Positions 53,209-62,439 of a DNA stretch of 64,000 nucleotides are shown here, one piece after another. Every line of letters starts with the position of its first letter. Position 1 is the stretch's first letter. The position numbers were made by a program, and so were the translations under genes. This DNA is from Streptococcus sp. 29892 (lineage in GTDB: Bacteria > Bacillota > Bacilli > Lactobacillales > Streptococcaceae). Where the stretch lies: the NCBI RefSeq assembly GCF_032594935.1, contig NZ_CP118734.1:1888001-1952000 (forward strand). Direction: 5' to 3'. Below the pieces are notes generated by a model. The model worked only from the letters and a program-made list of their open reading frames with translations, had not been told where the DNA came from and ran no database searches.

Positions 53209-54318
53209 TTAATGAAAGGAATCGGACGCAACGATTCGCAATCGAAAGGCTTGCCAAGGCTTGATAAAAACGAGCAAGGGCAGATAGTCAGGGCAAATTC
53301 GTCCAACCCGATTCACTTTTGAACTAACTGTAAACTCCCTCAAAGCTATTTGTAACTCTCCCTTGTAACGACCATATAGGTCATTGTCAATCAAGACATC
53401 CCCTCGCTGCACAAGTATTTCCCTATCTGTACGTGCCGGAATAGCAGCATCCTTGTAGACAATACGGGGCATAGTAGACCGAAGAAGGTAGGCTGAAATA
53501 TCCCCACGATAAACATGATCAAACTCAATGATTTCCCGCTCCACAGCTGTCACTTGACCAGTAAGTTCTACAGGTAAACAAACGTCCTCTTCTTCCAAGA
53601 TAGATTGAATAGACTGTAGCTCCTCCTCCGAGATGAACTGATTGGAAATGAGGATACAATCAATCAAACCTGTCGCCTTGAGCCAGGCAATCTGAAGAGG
53701 TAAGGTCTGGTTGCGATGCTCCTCCAAGGTAGGCAGGCCTTCTGATAAAGGCCACGGCCCTTCCGTTGCAGACTGGGCAGTCACAAAAGCTGCCGTCTGT
53801 ATGCCTTCTTGGTGATAGAAAGAAGACATTTCTAAAAAATGCTCCTCTGATAGTCCTGTATAGGCGTGAGGATAGAAATTATGACAGGCAACAATATTAT
53901 CCCTATTTGCCTCACTAGCTAGCAGTTTCGTCAGTAAGACCTTATCGGTACTCAGATTTAGTTCAATCTTGAGCCCATAAAGATTCTGTGTCAAGCTGAC
54001 AATCTCCTCCAAAGGCAGGGCCTCGTCCAGACGAATCCCTGTCAGCCCTAAACCATGGGCTTCTTCAATGAGTGATTTCTGCCAGCCCTGTGCCTCTATA
54101 AAACTCGGGCTAAGATCTGCAATCACGACTATCCCCAACTGACGAGCATAGGCAATCAAGTCCCGATAGAGTTGCAAGGCTTCTTGGGTATCTCCCCCAA
54201 GTTGCAAGAGACTCATAAACATTCGCCGTGCTCCATAACGCCCCAGCAAGTCTATATAGGCCTTAGACTCTTCCAATGAATAGTTTTCTGGATAGATTGA
54301 AAAACCAAATTGAACCAT
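53209..54318 (-). CDS. DUF871/MupG-like TIM-barrel protein
   Basis: 369 aa. N-terminal FGFSIYPENYSLEESKAYIDLLGRYG is typical of DUF871, with the barrel to about residue 240 and a small C-terminal domain. One characterised member, MupG, splits MurNAc-6-phosphate disaccharide; others are uncharacterised. Here it sits between a GH1 6-phospho-beta-glucosidase and the regulator in a sugar PTS operon, suggesting action on a phosphorylated disaccharide (inference). Confidence 0.82.
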   Translation of the reverse strand: MVQFGFSIYPENYSLEESKAYIDLLGRYGARRMFMSLLQLGGDTQEALQLYRDLIAYARQLGIVVIADLSPSFIEAQGWQKSLIEEAHGLGLTGIRLDEALPLEEIVSLTQNLYGLKIELNLSTDKVLLTKLLASEANRDNIVACHNFYPHAYTGLSEEHFLEMSSFYHQEGIQTAAFVTAQSATEGPWPLSEGLPTLEEHRNQTLPLQIAWLKATGLIDCILISNQFISEEELQSIQSILEEEDVCLPVELTGQVTAVEREIIEFDHVYRGDISAYLLRSTMPRIVYKDAAIPARTDREILVQRGDVLIDNDLYGRYKGELQIALREFTVSSKVNRVGRICPDYLPLLVFIKPWQAFRLRIVASDSFH

Positions 54319-54326
54319 TACTCCTC

Positions 54327-55727
54327 CTAACGACTGAATCCATTGGCATCACTCAGTGCCTTAAACCAACGACCTGATTTTTTAATCCTACGCTCCTGAG
54401 TCTCCAAATCCAATTCGACCAGCCCATAACGATTTTTGTAGGCATTGAGCCAAGACCAACAATCAATAAAGGTCCACAACATATAACCCTTGCAGTTAGC
54501 CCCTTCCTCAATAGCCCGATGTAACTCTATCAAGTGATCTTCAATAAATTCAATCCGATAATCATCCTGAATGACCTCATCTTGCCGGAAAGCCACTTCA
54601 CCCTCTACTCCCATACCATTTTCAGTGACTAACCACTCAATATTGTTGTATTGGTCCCTGATATTGATTGCGATATCGTAGATTCCTTTTTCATAGATTT
54701 CCCAACCTCGATGCGGATTGATTTTTTTCCCTGGCATATCGTAAGGGGCGAAGAAGTGCTCTGGAGTCAAAACCTCTCCCTCTTTCCAGACCTTTGTCGG
54801 TGCCTGTACACGAAGGGGTTGGTAATAGTTGACACCTAAAAAATCTACCCGATTTTCCCTAATAATCGCCAGCTCTTCCTCGCTGGTTTCAGGACTCAAT
54901 CCGTATTCCTCAATCAAGTCAACCAAGTCCCTCGGATATTCTCCCAATACAGAAGGATCTAAGAAGCTCTTGGTTTGGAAGAGCTCAGCTATTTTAGCTG
55001 CCTTGACATCATCAGGATGCTCACTTCGAGGATAGGCCGGTGTCAGATTCAGGACAATTGCAATTTTCTTCTCCGGATTTACTTCATGACAGGCTTTTAC
55101 TGCCAAGGAACTCGCCAACTGAGTATGGTAGGCAACAGCAACCGCCGCCTTGGCATCTACCTTACAAGGATAATGATAATCCCCTAGATAACCACACTCA
55201 ACTGGAACAATCGGCTCATTAAAGGTAATCCAACGATCTACTAGGTCGTCAAACAATTCAAAACAAGTACGAGCATAGGCTTCATATGCCCAAACAATAT
55301 CCTTGTTCTCCCAGCCCCCTTGCTCCTGTAAAGCATAGGGAAGATCAAAATGATAGAGATTAACAAACAGCTGAATCCCTTTTTCTTTTATCAAAGAAAA
55401 TACAGAACGATAAAAAGTCACAGCCTCCTGATTGACCTCACCAATGCCTTTGGGCAATAACCGTGACCACTGAATCGAAGTCCTAAATACTGTATGTCCA
55501 GTTTCGACCAATAACTCGATATCCTTTTTGAAATTCTTATAGAAAGTGGATGTCCTCTCTGGACCTATTTCCCCATGGAAACGTTCTGGCTCAATGCTGT
55601 ACCAGTAGTCCCAATTATTCTGTCCTTTTCCATCGCCCAGCTCAGTTCCCTCACTCTGCGGACCCGATGTAGAAGTCCCCCACAAAAAACCTTCTGGAAA
55701 ATGATAAACCACCTTATCCTCTGTCAT
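54327..55727 (-). CDS. 6-phospho-beta-glucosidase, GH1
   Basis: 466 aa. Acid/base Glu in WITFNEPIV (~165) and nucleophile Glu in VTENGMG (~362). The C-terminal KKSGRWFKAL matches the GH1 end. It hydrolyses phosphorylated beta-glucosides such as cellobiose 6-phosphate. ATG 55727 follows AAAGGA by about 8 bases; an in-frame TTG lies two codons upstream. It overlaps the GH4 gene end. Confidence 0.92.
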   Translation of the reverse strand: MTEDKVVYHFPEGFLWGTSTSGPQSEGTELGDGKGQNNWDYWYSIEPERFHGEIGPERTSTFYKNFKKDIELLVETGHTVFRTSIQWSRLLPKGIGEVNQEAVTFYRSVFSLIKEKGIQLFVNLYHFDLPYALQEQGGWENKDIVWAYEAYARTCFELFDDLVDRWITFNEPIVPVECGYLGDYHYPCKVDAKAAVAVAYHTQLASSLAVKACHEVNPEKKIAIVLNLTPAYPRSEHPDDVKAAKIAELFQTKSFLDPSVLGEYPRDLVDLIEEYGLSPETSEEELAIIRENRVDFLGVNYYQPLRVQAPTKVWKEGEVLTPEHFFAPYDMPGKKINPHRGWEIYEKGIYDIAINIRDQYNNIEWLVTENGMGVEGEVAFRQDEVIQDDYRIEFIEDHLIELHRAIEEGANCKGYMLWTFIDCWSWLNAYKNRYGLVELDLETQERRIKKSGRWFKALSDANGFSR

Positions 55728-57078
55728 AGCCAATTCCTTTCTTCTTTATCTGATCGATGACACTCTTAAATTGTGGCAAGTACGCCTCATGTGCCACTAG
55801 TAATTCTTGTAAGACACGCTCTGCCAATTCTCCATTCGGAATCAAAGGATTGAGAGCAAAAGCCTGTAAAGCCAAAGCATAGTCTCCTGTCATTGCAGCC
55901 CCAACAGTCGCCAACTCCATTTGCTTCATTTGCTGCAAGTATCCCCTGACCACCATCGGTGTTTTGGGACATACCAAAGGAAGCGCACCCTGGGCAGTAA
56001 TGACAGACGAGACTTCGACTACGCAGTCCTCTGGTAAATACGGAATCACTCCCCTATTCACCGTCGAAACCGTCATAATTTCCTTGCTGTCGTTGTATAT
56101 AGCACAAATGAGTTGACAGGCAACATCGCTGTAATAAGCACCACCACGTTGCTCCAGTTGCTTAGGCTTATGGTCCAAATTTGAATCCCTGTAGAGCTCA
56201 AACAACTCTTCTTCGACCTCTTGAACAACCTGAGCCCGCACCTTCCCTTGACGATACTGGTCTAAGGCATCTGCCAACATCTCTTTTTCTAAAAAGTAGT
56301 AACGGTGGTAATCGCAGGGCAACAAACCAATCGACTGCAAGAAGGGCAATGAAAAATCTAAATTAGTAATATTTTTTACAACCTCCCGATTCTCTCCTGA
56401 TTCACCATACAAGGCTTCCATGACTTCACCAGTACGATTCTGGCCAGTCTGATCCCAAACTTCATGAAAATGGAAATGGTTTAATCCAACATGATTGGTT
56501 TGAATGGACGCCTCAGGAAGATTCAAAAGCTGAGCTGCCGTTTTTTTCTGACCAATCGGAATATTACATAAGCCAATCACCCTGTTCCACTGCAGTTCAT
56601 TGATAATTGCTTCTGTCACCATACCCGCAGGATTGGTAAAATTGATTAACCAAGCATCTGGACATAGCTCCTTCATATCTGCAACGATATCCTTGTAGAC
56701 CTCTATAGTCCGAAATGCCTTAAAGATGCCACCTGCCCCATTGGTTTCCTGTCCAAGTAGACCATGACTAAAAGGAATTGTCTCATCGATATAGCGTGCC
56801 TGTAACTGACCAACTCGGAACTGAGATGTCACAAAGTCTGCTCTCTTCAAAGCAGCCCTTCGATCCAGTGTCTCCTCTATTTTCCAGTCTAATCCAGCCT
56901 TTCTGACCATTCGACGTGCCAAATCAACAACTATCTTCTGCTTCTCAGCCCCGGCTTCAACATCTACAAACCACCATTCCCGAATAGGTAGTTGCTGATG
57001 CCGCAAAATCATCCCTTCAACTAGCTCAGGAGTATAGCTCGAGCCGCCACCGAGTGTGACTAATTTGATTGATTTCAC
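55714..57078 (-). CDS. 6-phospho-beta-glucosidase, GH4 (LicH/CelF type)
   Basis: 454 aa NAD- and Mn-dependent glycosidase. N-terminal Rossmann strand KLVTLGGGSSYTPEL, the NFTNPAGMVTEA segment near 150, and GLCNIPIG with its Cys near 172, which is a metal ligand in the family; His in VGLNHFHF near 205. It opens phospho-disaccharides by a redox mechanism, unlike GH1. GTG start at 57078 with GGGAG upstream. First gene of the operon. Confidence 0.92.
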   Translation of the reverse strand: MKSIKLVTLGGGSSYTPELVEGMILRHQQLPIREWWFVDVEAGAEKQKIVVDLARRMVRKAGLDWKIEETLDRRAALKRADFVTSQFRVGQLQARYIDETIPFSHGLLGQETNGAGGIFKAFRTIEVYKDIVADMKELCPDAWLINFTNPAGMVTEAIINELQWNRVIGLCNIPIGQKKTAAQLLNLPEASIQTNHVGLNHFHFHEVWDQTGQNRTGEVMEALYGESGENREVVKNITNLDFSLPFLQSIGLLPCDYHRYYFLEKEMLADALDQYRQGKVRAQVVQEVEEELFELYRDSNLDHKPKQLEQRGGAYYSDVACQLICAIYNDSKEIMTVSTVNRGVIPYLPEDCVVEVSSVITAQGALPLVCPKTPMVVRGYLQQMKQMELATVGAAMTGDYALALQAFALNPLIPNGELAERVLQELLVAHEAYLPQFKSVIDQIKKKGIGYDRG

Positions 57079-57111
57079 GACCTGTTCTCCCTTCTTTGTT
57101 CATATATTCTT

Positions 57112-57148
57112 ATTATATTCCTGTTTCTACCTTTTGTAAACGCGTACA
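57112..57148 (-). promoter_or_regulatory. Promoter and cre-like site of the beta-glucoside operon
   Basis: TTTACA (57135-57140), 17-bp spacer, TATAAT (57112-57117). A cre-like sequence at 57135-57148 (plus strand TGTAAACGCGTACA) matches the CcpA consensus TGNAARCGNWWNCA except one base and covers the -35, so glucose repression is expected. Confidence 0.75.
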
Positions 57149-57195
57149 CTTCCTGTCTTTTTCCGTAATATAAAGGAAATTCCCCTCAAGACAAG

Positions 57196-57229
57196 CAAAA
57201 ACGACCTCCAACACGGAAGTCGTTTTCTT
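57196..57229. terminator. Terminator hairpin, 34 bp identical to 48334-48367
   Basis: The second exact copy of the AAAACGAC/GTCGTTTT hairpin, same orientation, upstream of the beta-glucoside operon promoter and facing the DUF6157 gene end. Confidence 0.85.
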
Positions 57230-57292
57230 ATATGCATTATTTCGTAATGCTCTTCATCCAGTTAGCCACAATCGCCTACCTTACTAATCTCA

Positions 57293-57691
57293 CTAACTAC
57301 TCTTTCGGCTCGAACGCATCCCTCGAATCTGCTTCAAGGTTTCATCCTTCTCGAAAGCTTGGTATTCCTGAGACTCTCTGGGATAGAGAGCTAGTTTCCC
57401 TTCACTGTCAAAGTGAATACCCCAGCCATATCGCTTGCTGAGAGCCGAGCTACGCATGCAAGCTTGACCTTTGGAGAAAAATTCTTCCTCAGAGATACCC
57501 CTGCGAGCTCCATTGGACTCGTAAATCACTTGGTCGGAAGTATATTGATAGAGGCTGTCTTTGAGGCGGTCATATTGGATACGAACAGCTGATTTCGGCT
57601 CCTTCAAAGGAGGTTCTTGACCTATCTCTGCTGGACAATCCTCCGCCACAGCAAGAAAGGCATTATAATAATTAGTTGAATGTTTTTTCAT
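57293..57691 (-). CDS. DUF6157 family protein
   Basis: 132 aa. The start MKKHSTNYYNAFLAVAEDCP and the later RGISEEEFFSKGQACMRSS match DUF6157 as I remember the family. Soluble, no signal peptide, function unknown. It lies between leuS and the hairpin at 57196; only 22 bases separate it from the leuS stop. Confidence 0.75.
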   Translation of the reverse strand: MKKHSTNYYNAFLAVAEDCPAEIGQEPPLKEPKSAVRIQYDRLKDSLYQYTSDQVIYESNGARRGISEEEFFSKGQACMRSSALSKRYGWGIHFDSEGKLALYPRESQEYQAFEKDETLKQIRGMRSSRKSS

Positions 57692-57713
57692 AACCTATCC
57701 TGTAGGGAGTTCC

Positions 57714-60215
57714 TTACTTGGTAACGATGTTCACCAACTTATTCGGAACACTAATCACCTTCACCACTGTTTGACCAGCGATTTCAGCTTGGACTTTTTC
57801 GTCTGCCAGAGCTACTTTTTCAAGCTCTGCTGGTGCTAGGTCTTTAGCTACAGTCAAGCGGGCTTTTACTTTGCCTTTGATTTGGACAACGATTTCCACT
57901 TCGCTTTCTACCAGCTTGCTTTCGTCATATGTTGGCCATGCGACATAGCTGATTGACTGGCCTGTTGCTGCCAGACCCTGCCAGAGTTCTTCTGCCAAGT
58001 GTGGTGCAAATGGGGCAATCAATTGGACAAAGCCTTTGGCGTAGTCAACATAAAGCTTGTCTTCCTTGTTGGCTGCGTTGACAAAAATCATGAGCTGGGC
58101 GATAGCCGTGTTGAATTTCAGGTCTTCAATATGCTCTGTCACCGTCTTCACAGTTTCATTGTAAACTTTATCAAGCGCTCCGCTATTGTCCGAAGAAATT
58201 TCCTTCGTTGCAATCAAGCGGTAAACGCGGTCAAGGAACTTACGGCTACCTTCAAGGCCTTCTTCTGACCAAGCGATAGAAGCATCAAGTGGGCCCATGA
58301 ACATCTCGTAAACACGGAGGGTGTCCGCACCGAATTGCTCGACCACATCATCTGGGTTAACCACGTTCTTAAGAGATTTAGACATCTTAGCAGGTGCCTG
58401 CTCCAACTCCTCACCAGTTTCGATGTTGAAGAAAGAACCATCACGTTTTTCAACTTTATCTGTCGCTACAAGGGCACCACGGCTGTCGCGGTAGCTAGTT
58501 CCCAAAATCATCCCTTGGTTAAAGAGTTTTTGGAAAGGCTCTTTAGTCGGCACAACACCGAGGTCGTAGAGGAACTTATGCCAGAAGCGAGCATAAAGCA
58601 AGTGAAGGACTGCGTGCTCGGCACCACCGATGTAGATATCCACTGGCAACCAAGCTTTGAGAAGCTCTTCGTCTGCCAATTTCTCATCATTGTGCGGGTC
58701 AATATAGCGGAGGTAGTACCAGCTAGAACCCGCCCATTGTGGCATAGTGTTGGTCTCACGGCGACCTTTGACGCCGTCTTCACGCACCACTTCCAACCAG
58801 TCTGTCAAGTTAGCAAGAGGTGACTCGCCTGTACCTGAAGGCTTGATGTCTGAGGTTTTTGGCAATACCAGAGGTAACTCATTTTCTGGGACAGCTGTGG
58901 AAGTACCGTCTTCCCAGTGGATGATTGGAATTGGCTCACCCCAATAACGCTGGCGGCTGAAGAGCCAGTCACGGAGACGGTAAGAAATTTTCTCCTGACC
59001 AACACCATTTTCTTCCAACCAAGCCACCATTTGGGCAATGGCTTCTTCCTTGTTAAGACCATCTAGGAAGTCTGAATTGATGTGGGCACCGTCCTCTGTA
59101 TAAGGAGCTTCTTCTACATTGCCACCTTCCAGAACTGGAATGATGTCCAAGTTAAACTGCTTGGCAAATTCCCAGTCACGCTCGTCGTGGGCAGGAACAG
59201 CCATGATAGCACCTGTTCCGTAGCTTGCCAGTACATAGTCGGCAATCCAGATTGGAATTTCTTTACCGTTGACAGGGTTGATGGCATAAGCACCAGTCCA
59301 AACACCTGTCTTGTCTTTGGCAAGGTCTGTACGGGCAAGGTCTGATTTGAGAGAGGCTTGGCGTTTGTACTCTGCCACAGCTTCTGCTTGTTCTGCTGAT
59401 GTGATACTATCTACCAAGTCATGCTCAGGAGCAAGAACTGCGTAGGTCGCACCGAAAAGGGTATCAGGACGGGTAGTAAAGACTGTGAAGTCCTTGTCTG
59501 TGTCCTTAATTTTGAAAATCACATTGGCACCTGTTGACTTGCCGATCCAGTTGCGTTGCATGTCCTTGATAGACTCTGGCCAATCAACTTCTTCTAGGTC
59601 GTTAAGCAGACGCTCTGCATAGGCAGTGATTTTCAACATCCATTGACGCATTGGCTTGCGAACAACTGGGTAGCCACCACGTTCAGACGTTCCGTCAGGA
59701 AGGACCTCTTCGTTGGCGATAGCAGTTCCCAATTCCTCTACCCAGTTAACAGGCACTTCTGCCTCATAGGCTAGGCCTTTTTCATACAACTTAGTGAAAA
59801 TCCACTGAGTCCACTTGTAGTAGTTAGGGTCAGTCGTATTAACCTCGCGGTCCCAGTCGTAAGAAAAGCCAAGGGCGTTAATCTGACGTTTGAAATTGGC
59901 GATATTTTCCGCTGTAAAGTCAGCCGGGTCATTTCCCGTGTCCATAGCGTACTGCTCCGCTGGCAGACCGAAGGCATCCCAACCCATTGGGTGAAGAACG
60001 TTGTAGCCTTGGGCACGCTTGTAACGGCTGAGAATGTCCGTCGCCGTATAGCCCTCAGGGTGACCAACGTGCAAGCCTGCACCAGACGGATACGGGAACA
60101 TGTCTAGGGCATAAAAGTTTGGCTTTTCTGCATCTGTTCCCGTCTTAAAAGTATGATTTTTCGCCCAAAATTCCTGCCATTTGGGCTCGATTTCCTTGTG
60201 ATTGTAGAAGCTCAT
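57714..60215 (-). CDS. leuS: Leucine--tRNA ligase
   Basis: 833 aa class I synthetase. HIGH motif is [12 protein letters not shown] near residue 46 and KMSKS is [11 protein letters not shown] near 600; the large CP1 editing domain (about 220-420) contains the Thr-rich site [12 protein letters not shown]. It charges tRNA-Leu and hydrolyses mischarged products. ATG 60215 has GGAG upstream. The promoter (TGATATAAT near 60255) leaves a short leader with no T-box. Confidence 0.97.
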   Translation of the reverse strand: MSFYNHKEIEPKWQEFWAKNHTFKTGTDAEKPNFYALDMFPYPSGAGLHVGHPEGYTATDILSRYKRAQGYNVLHPMGWDAFGLPAEQYAMDTGNDPADFTAENIANFKRQINALGFSYDWDREVNTTDPNYYKWTQWIFTKLYEKGLAYEAEVPVNWVEELGTAIANEEVLPDGTSERGGYPVVRKPMRQWMLKITAYAERLLNDLEEVDWPESIKDMQRNWIGKSTGANVIFKIKDTDKDFTVFTTRPDTLFGATYAVLAPEHDLVDSITSAEQAEAVAEYKRQASLKSDLARTDLAKDKTGVWTGAYAINPVNGKEIPIWIADYVLASYGTGAIMAVPAHDERDWEFAKQFNLDIIPVLEGGNVEEAPYTEDGAHINSDFLDGLNKEEAIAQMVAWLEENGVGQEKISYRLRDWLFSRQRYWGEPIPIIHWEDGTSTAVPENELPLVLPKTSDIKPSGTGESPLANLTDWLEVVREDGVKGRRETNTMPQWAGSSWYYLRYIDPHNDEKLADEELLKAWLPVDIYIGGAEHAVLHLLYARFWHKFLYDLGVVPTKEPFQKLFNQGMILGTSYRDSRGALVATDKVEKRDGSFFNIETGEELEQAPAKMSKSLKNVVNPDDVVEQFGADTLRVYEMFMGPLDASIAWSEEGLEGSRKFLDRVYRLIATKEISSDNSGALDKVYNETVKTVTEHIEDLKFNTAIAQLMIFVNAANKEDKLYVDYAKGFVQLIAPFAPHLAEELWQGLAATGQSISYVAWPTYDESKLVESEVEIVVQIKGKVKARLTVAKDLAPAELEKVALADEKVQAEIAGQTVVKVISVPNKLVNIVTK

Positions 60216-60270
60216 GTCATTTCTCCATGTCAATAAATTATCTTTACCATTATATCATGAAATCAGGAAA

Positions 60271-60297
60271 GAAAAAAGCAGGATTGTAAACCCTGCT
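60271..60297 (-). terminator. Terminator after GDPD gene
   Basis: AGCAGGG / CCTGCT stem followed by a TTTTTT run on the minus strand. Confidence 0.8.
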
Positions 60298-60326
60298 AAA
60301 AATAGCTTTTTCATGTTTATTGAGTA

Positions 60327-62168
60327 TTATTCACCCAGAACCGAATCCACAATGACTTCAAAGTCCGTCCGTTCATCACGCGCCTTGATGCCAGCCTTGA
60401 CATCAAGAACATAGTCGGTGATAATACCGTCAACTTCCGAATTGACAAAGCGTTGGATGGATTCTTCCGTATTGACTGTCCAGACGATGACTTTCTTGCC
60501 TTGGGCTTTTAGGTCAGCAACCTTTTCTGGACTAGCTTCTGCCTCTTCCATAATCAGATAATCGCCCTGCAGGTCTTCTGTCTGACCGATAGAGAAGTAA
60601 TAGAGATAGCCAGATACCATCTCAGGATAGGTTTCTTCGATGTAGGCAATCAGCTTGTAGTCCAAAGACAGCAGAGCCACTTCCTCTTCAACACCATAGG
60701 CCTTGACCATGGCAACAATGTCATCCACCATTTGCTTGTCTGCTGTTTTCCCCTTCAGTTCGATAAAGAGGCCAATTTTGCCTTTACTTGCTTCGATAAC
60801 CTCCTCAATCGTGGGAACAGGCTGGGCTGGACGGCTACTGTCAAAAGCATCCGCAACCTGCAAGTCCTGGATTTCAGCCAGGGTCATCTCACTGGAACTG
60901 CGGCTGTCCCCAGCAACACGCTGGAAATCACCGTCATGGTTGAGGACGTAGTGACCGTCTTTGGTCCGTTGAATATCAATCTCAGACCAAGCCACCCCTT
61001 CCTCCGCAGCTGCTAAAATACCTGCAATCGTATTTTCAGCACCTAAGTCACCACCACCACGGTGAGCGACCAAGGCAATCTCACGATTTACACGGAAAAT
61101 CGTGTCAAAATGCTGCACCAACAAGTAAGCAAAGCCAAAATTTCCTGCCAAGATAAAGAGAATCAATCCGGTCACCAAAAACTTGGTACGCAGACGAATG
61201 GTCGGCAAGATGTCCTCCCGCCACTTACTGGCCTTGGTCGAAAGAGTGACTGCAGGAGACCGTCCTTCAGCCGCTTCGTAATCATAGAAGGCATCCGTCA
61301 CTCGATAAAGCATCATCGGCGGAAAGAGGAAGGTCAGAAAGCTGACAATATCCACGACTACAAGGAGGATAAACAAGAGATACAAACGACTTTGATTTGT
61401 CTGCTCTGCCTGACTGGCCAAAACATAGGCAAGCAGGGCTACCAAGGCAACAAAGAGAGGTAAAAAGTAGACAAGGCCATTTTTCACAAAAATCCCGACA
61501 AGTCGCTTGATGAGCGCTCGACCGTATTTCTTTGTCAGGTCAAGAGAGGAGCGAATAGCTGAACCAATCGCTTTCCCACCAATGAGAACATAGTGGAAGG
61601 TGAACATCAGTCGATAGCTCAGATAGGTCAATAGCAGGAGAACCCCTATATAAAGCGATAGATAAAGAGGGTTGGCATAAATCACCGAAGTGATAAAGTT
61701 GGGAATCTGGAACTGCCGCATAGGGCCAATAGTGACACCCAGTCCCAAGAGCGGGAAAATCAAGGATACATAAACCATGAGCAAGAGACCTGCTGGACTA
61801 AAGAGCGACTTAAGCGAGGTCAAGCCCAGCCAGAGCATGTGCCGGGCGGTCATTTCAATCTTTTCTTCCTTTACAAGAGCACTGGTCAAGATAAAGGTGT
61901 TGACATCTAAACCAATCAAAATCACCATCATGACCAAGGTCGCCAAAAGAAAGCCAAGCCCTTGGAAGCTCAAGAGAAAGGACACATAGTCCCCACTGGA
62001 AATCCCTGTCCGCCCTGATAAAGCTAAAAAAGTATCAATGGCAAAGGAATACAAGGGATAAATAACTAGAGCCAATAGTCCCTTACTCAGCAGTTGGTAT
62101 TTAGTGAAAAGCCAGACGATCCGACCACGAAAGGCCCAGCTGGTTGAAACCTTCTTTCCTGTTTTCAT
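60327..62168 (-). CDS. Membrane-anchored glycerophosphodiester phosphodiesterase
   Basis: 613 aa. The N-terminal half (residues ~20-345) has about eight hydrophobic segments of the GDPD membrane-anchor family; the C-terminal half is a GDPD TIM barrel. Catalytic motif is VAHRGGG near 365 and AENTIAGILAAAEEGVAWSEIDIQRTKDGHYVLNHDG near 375-410 with its metal ligands. It cleaves glycerophosphodiesters and may act on lipoteichoic-acid or phospholipid turnover. ATG 62168 has GGAGGAG upstream. Confidence 0.9.
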   Translation of the reverse strand: MKTGKKVSTSWAFRGRIVWLFTKYQLLSKGLLALVIYPLYSFAIDTFLALSGRTGISSGDYVSFLLSFQGLGFLLATLVMMVILIGLDVNTFILTSALVKEEKIEMTARHMLWLGLTSLKSLFSPAGLLLMVYVSLIFPLLGLGVTIGPMRQFQIPNFITSVIYANPLYLSLYIGVLLLLTYLSYRLMFTFHYVLIGGKAIGSAIRSSLDLTKKYGRALIKRLVGIFVKNGLVYFLPLFVALVALLAYVLASQAEQTNQSRLYLLFILLVVVDIVSFLTFLFPPMMLYRVTDAFYDYEAAEGRSPAVTLSTKASKWREDILPTIRLRTKFLVTGLILFILAGNFGFAYLLVQHFDTIFRVNREIALVAHRGGGDLGAENTIAGILAAAEEGVAWSEIDIQRTKDGHYVLNHDGDFQRVAGDSRSSSEMTLAEIQDLQVADAFDSSRPAQPVPTIEEVIEASKGKIGLFIELKGKTADKQMVDDIVAMVKAYGVEEEVALLSLDYKLIAYIEETYPEMVSGYLYYFSIGQTEDLQGDYLIMEEAEASPEKVADLKAQGKKVIVWTVNTEESIQRFVNSEVDGIITDYVLDVKAGIKARDERTDFEVIVDSVLGE

Positions 62169-62194
62169 ATCTCCTCCGAAAAACATTTTTTGTT

Positions 62195-62223
62195 ATTGTA
62201 CCATAATTTATATTCTGTAACAA
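62195..62223 (-). promoter_or_regulatory. GDPD gene promoter
   Basis: TTGTTA (62218-62223), 17-bp spacer, TGG-TACAAT (62195-62200) on the minus strand. Confidence 0.7.
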
Positions 62224-62239
62224 TGCCGACTAGAGAGTG

Positions 62240-62430
62240 CTATTTCCCACAAGAAAAAGGGAGTGGGAAAGAACTCGACTAGTCAAAAAAAGAGTTCGTC
62301 TTCCCACCCCCGCACAGTTGATTAGGTCAGATTTGGAGTGTGAAACACGAACAAATCTGCCAATCAACCACTGCGCTGAGATGTTGACACGAACTCTAAG
62401 AAGCGAAGCTGGACTTTATGCCCAGCTTCT
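62240..62430. repeat. Intergenic repeat element (copy of the dispersed family)
   Basis: Non-coding block with GGGAGTGGGAAAGAACTCGAC, GAGTTCGTC, CAATCAACCACTGCGCTGA, and a hairpin GAAGCTGG / CCCAGCTTC (62407-62426). Shared pieces at 38720-38740 and 39120-39170 (reverse strand) identify a repeat family. Confidence 0.7.
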
Positions 62431-62439
62431 TTGTCTGTT

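Noticed and set aside
57232..57441. 69-codon plus-strand ORF after the second hairpin
   Set aside because: No ribosome-binding site and it overlaps the DUF6157 gene in antisense.
60230..60300. T-box riboswitch upstream of leuS
   Set aside because: The leader is only about 30 bases and has no specifier or T-box stem; the same holds for gltX.
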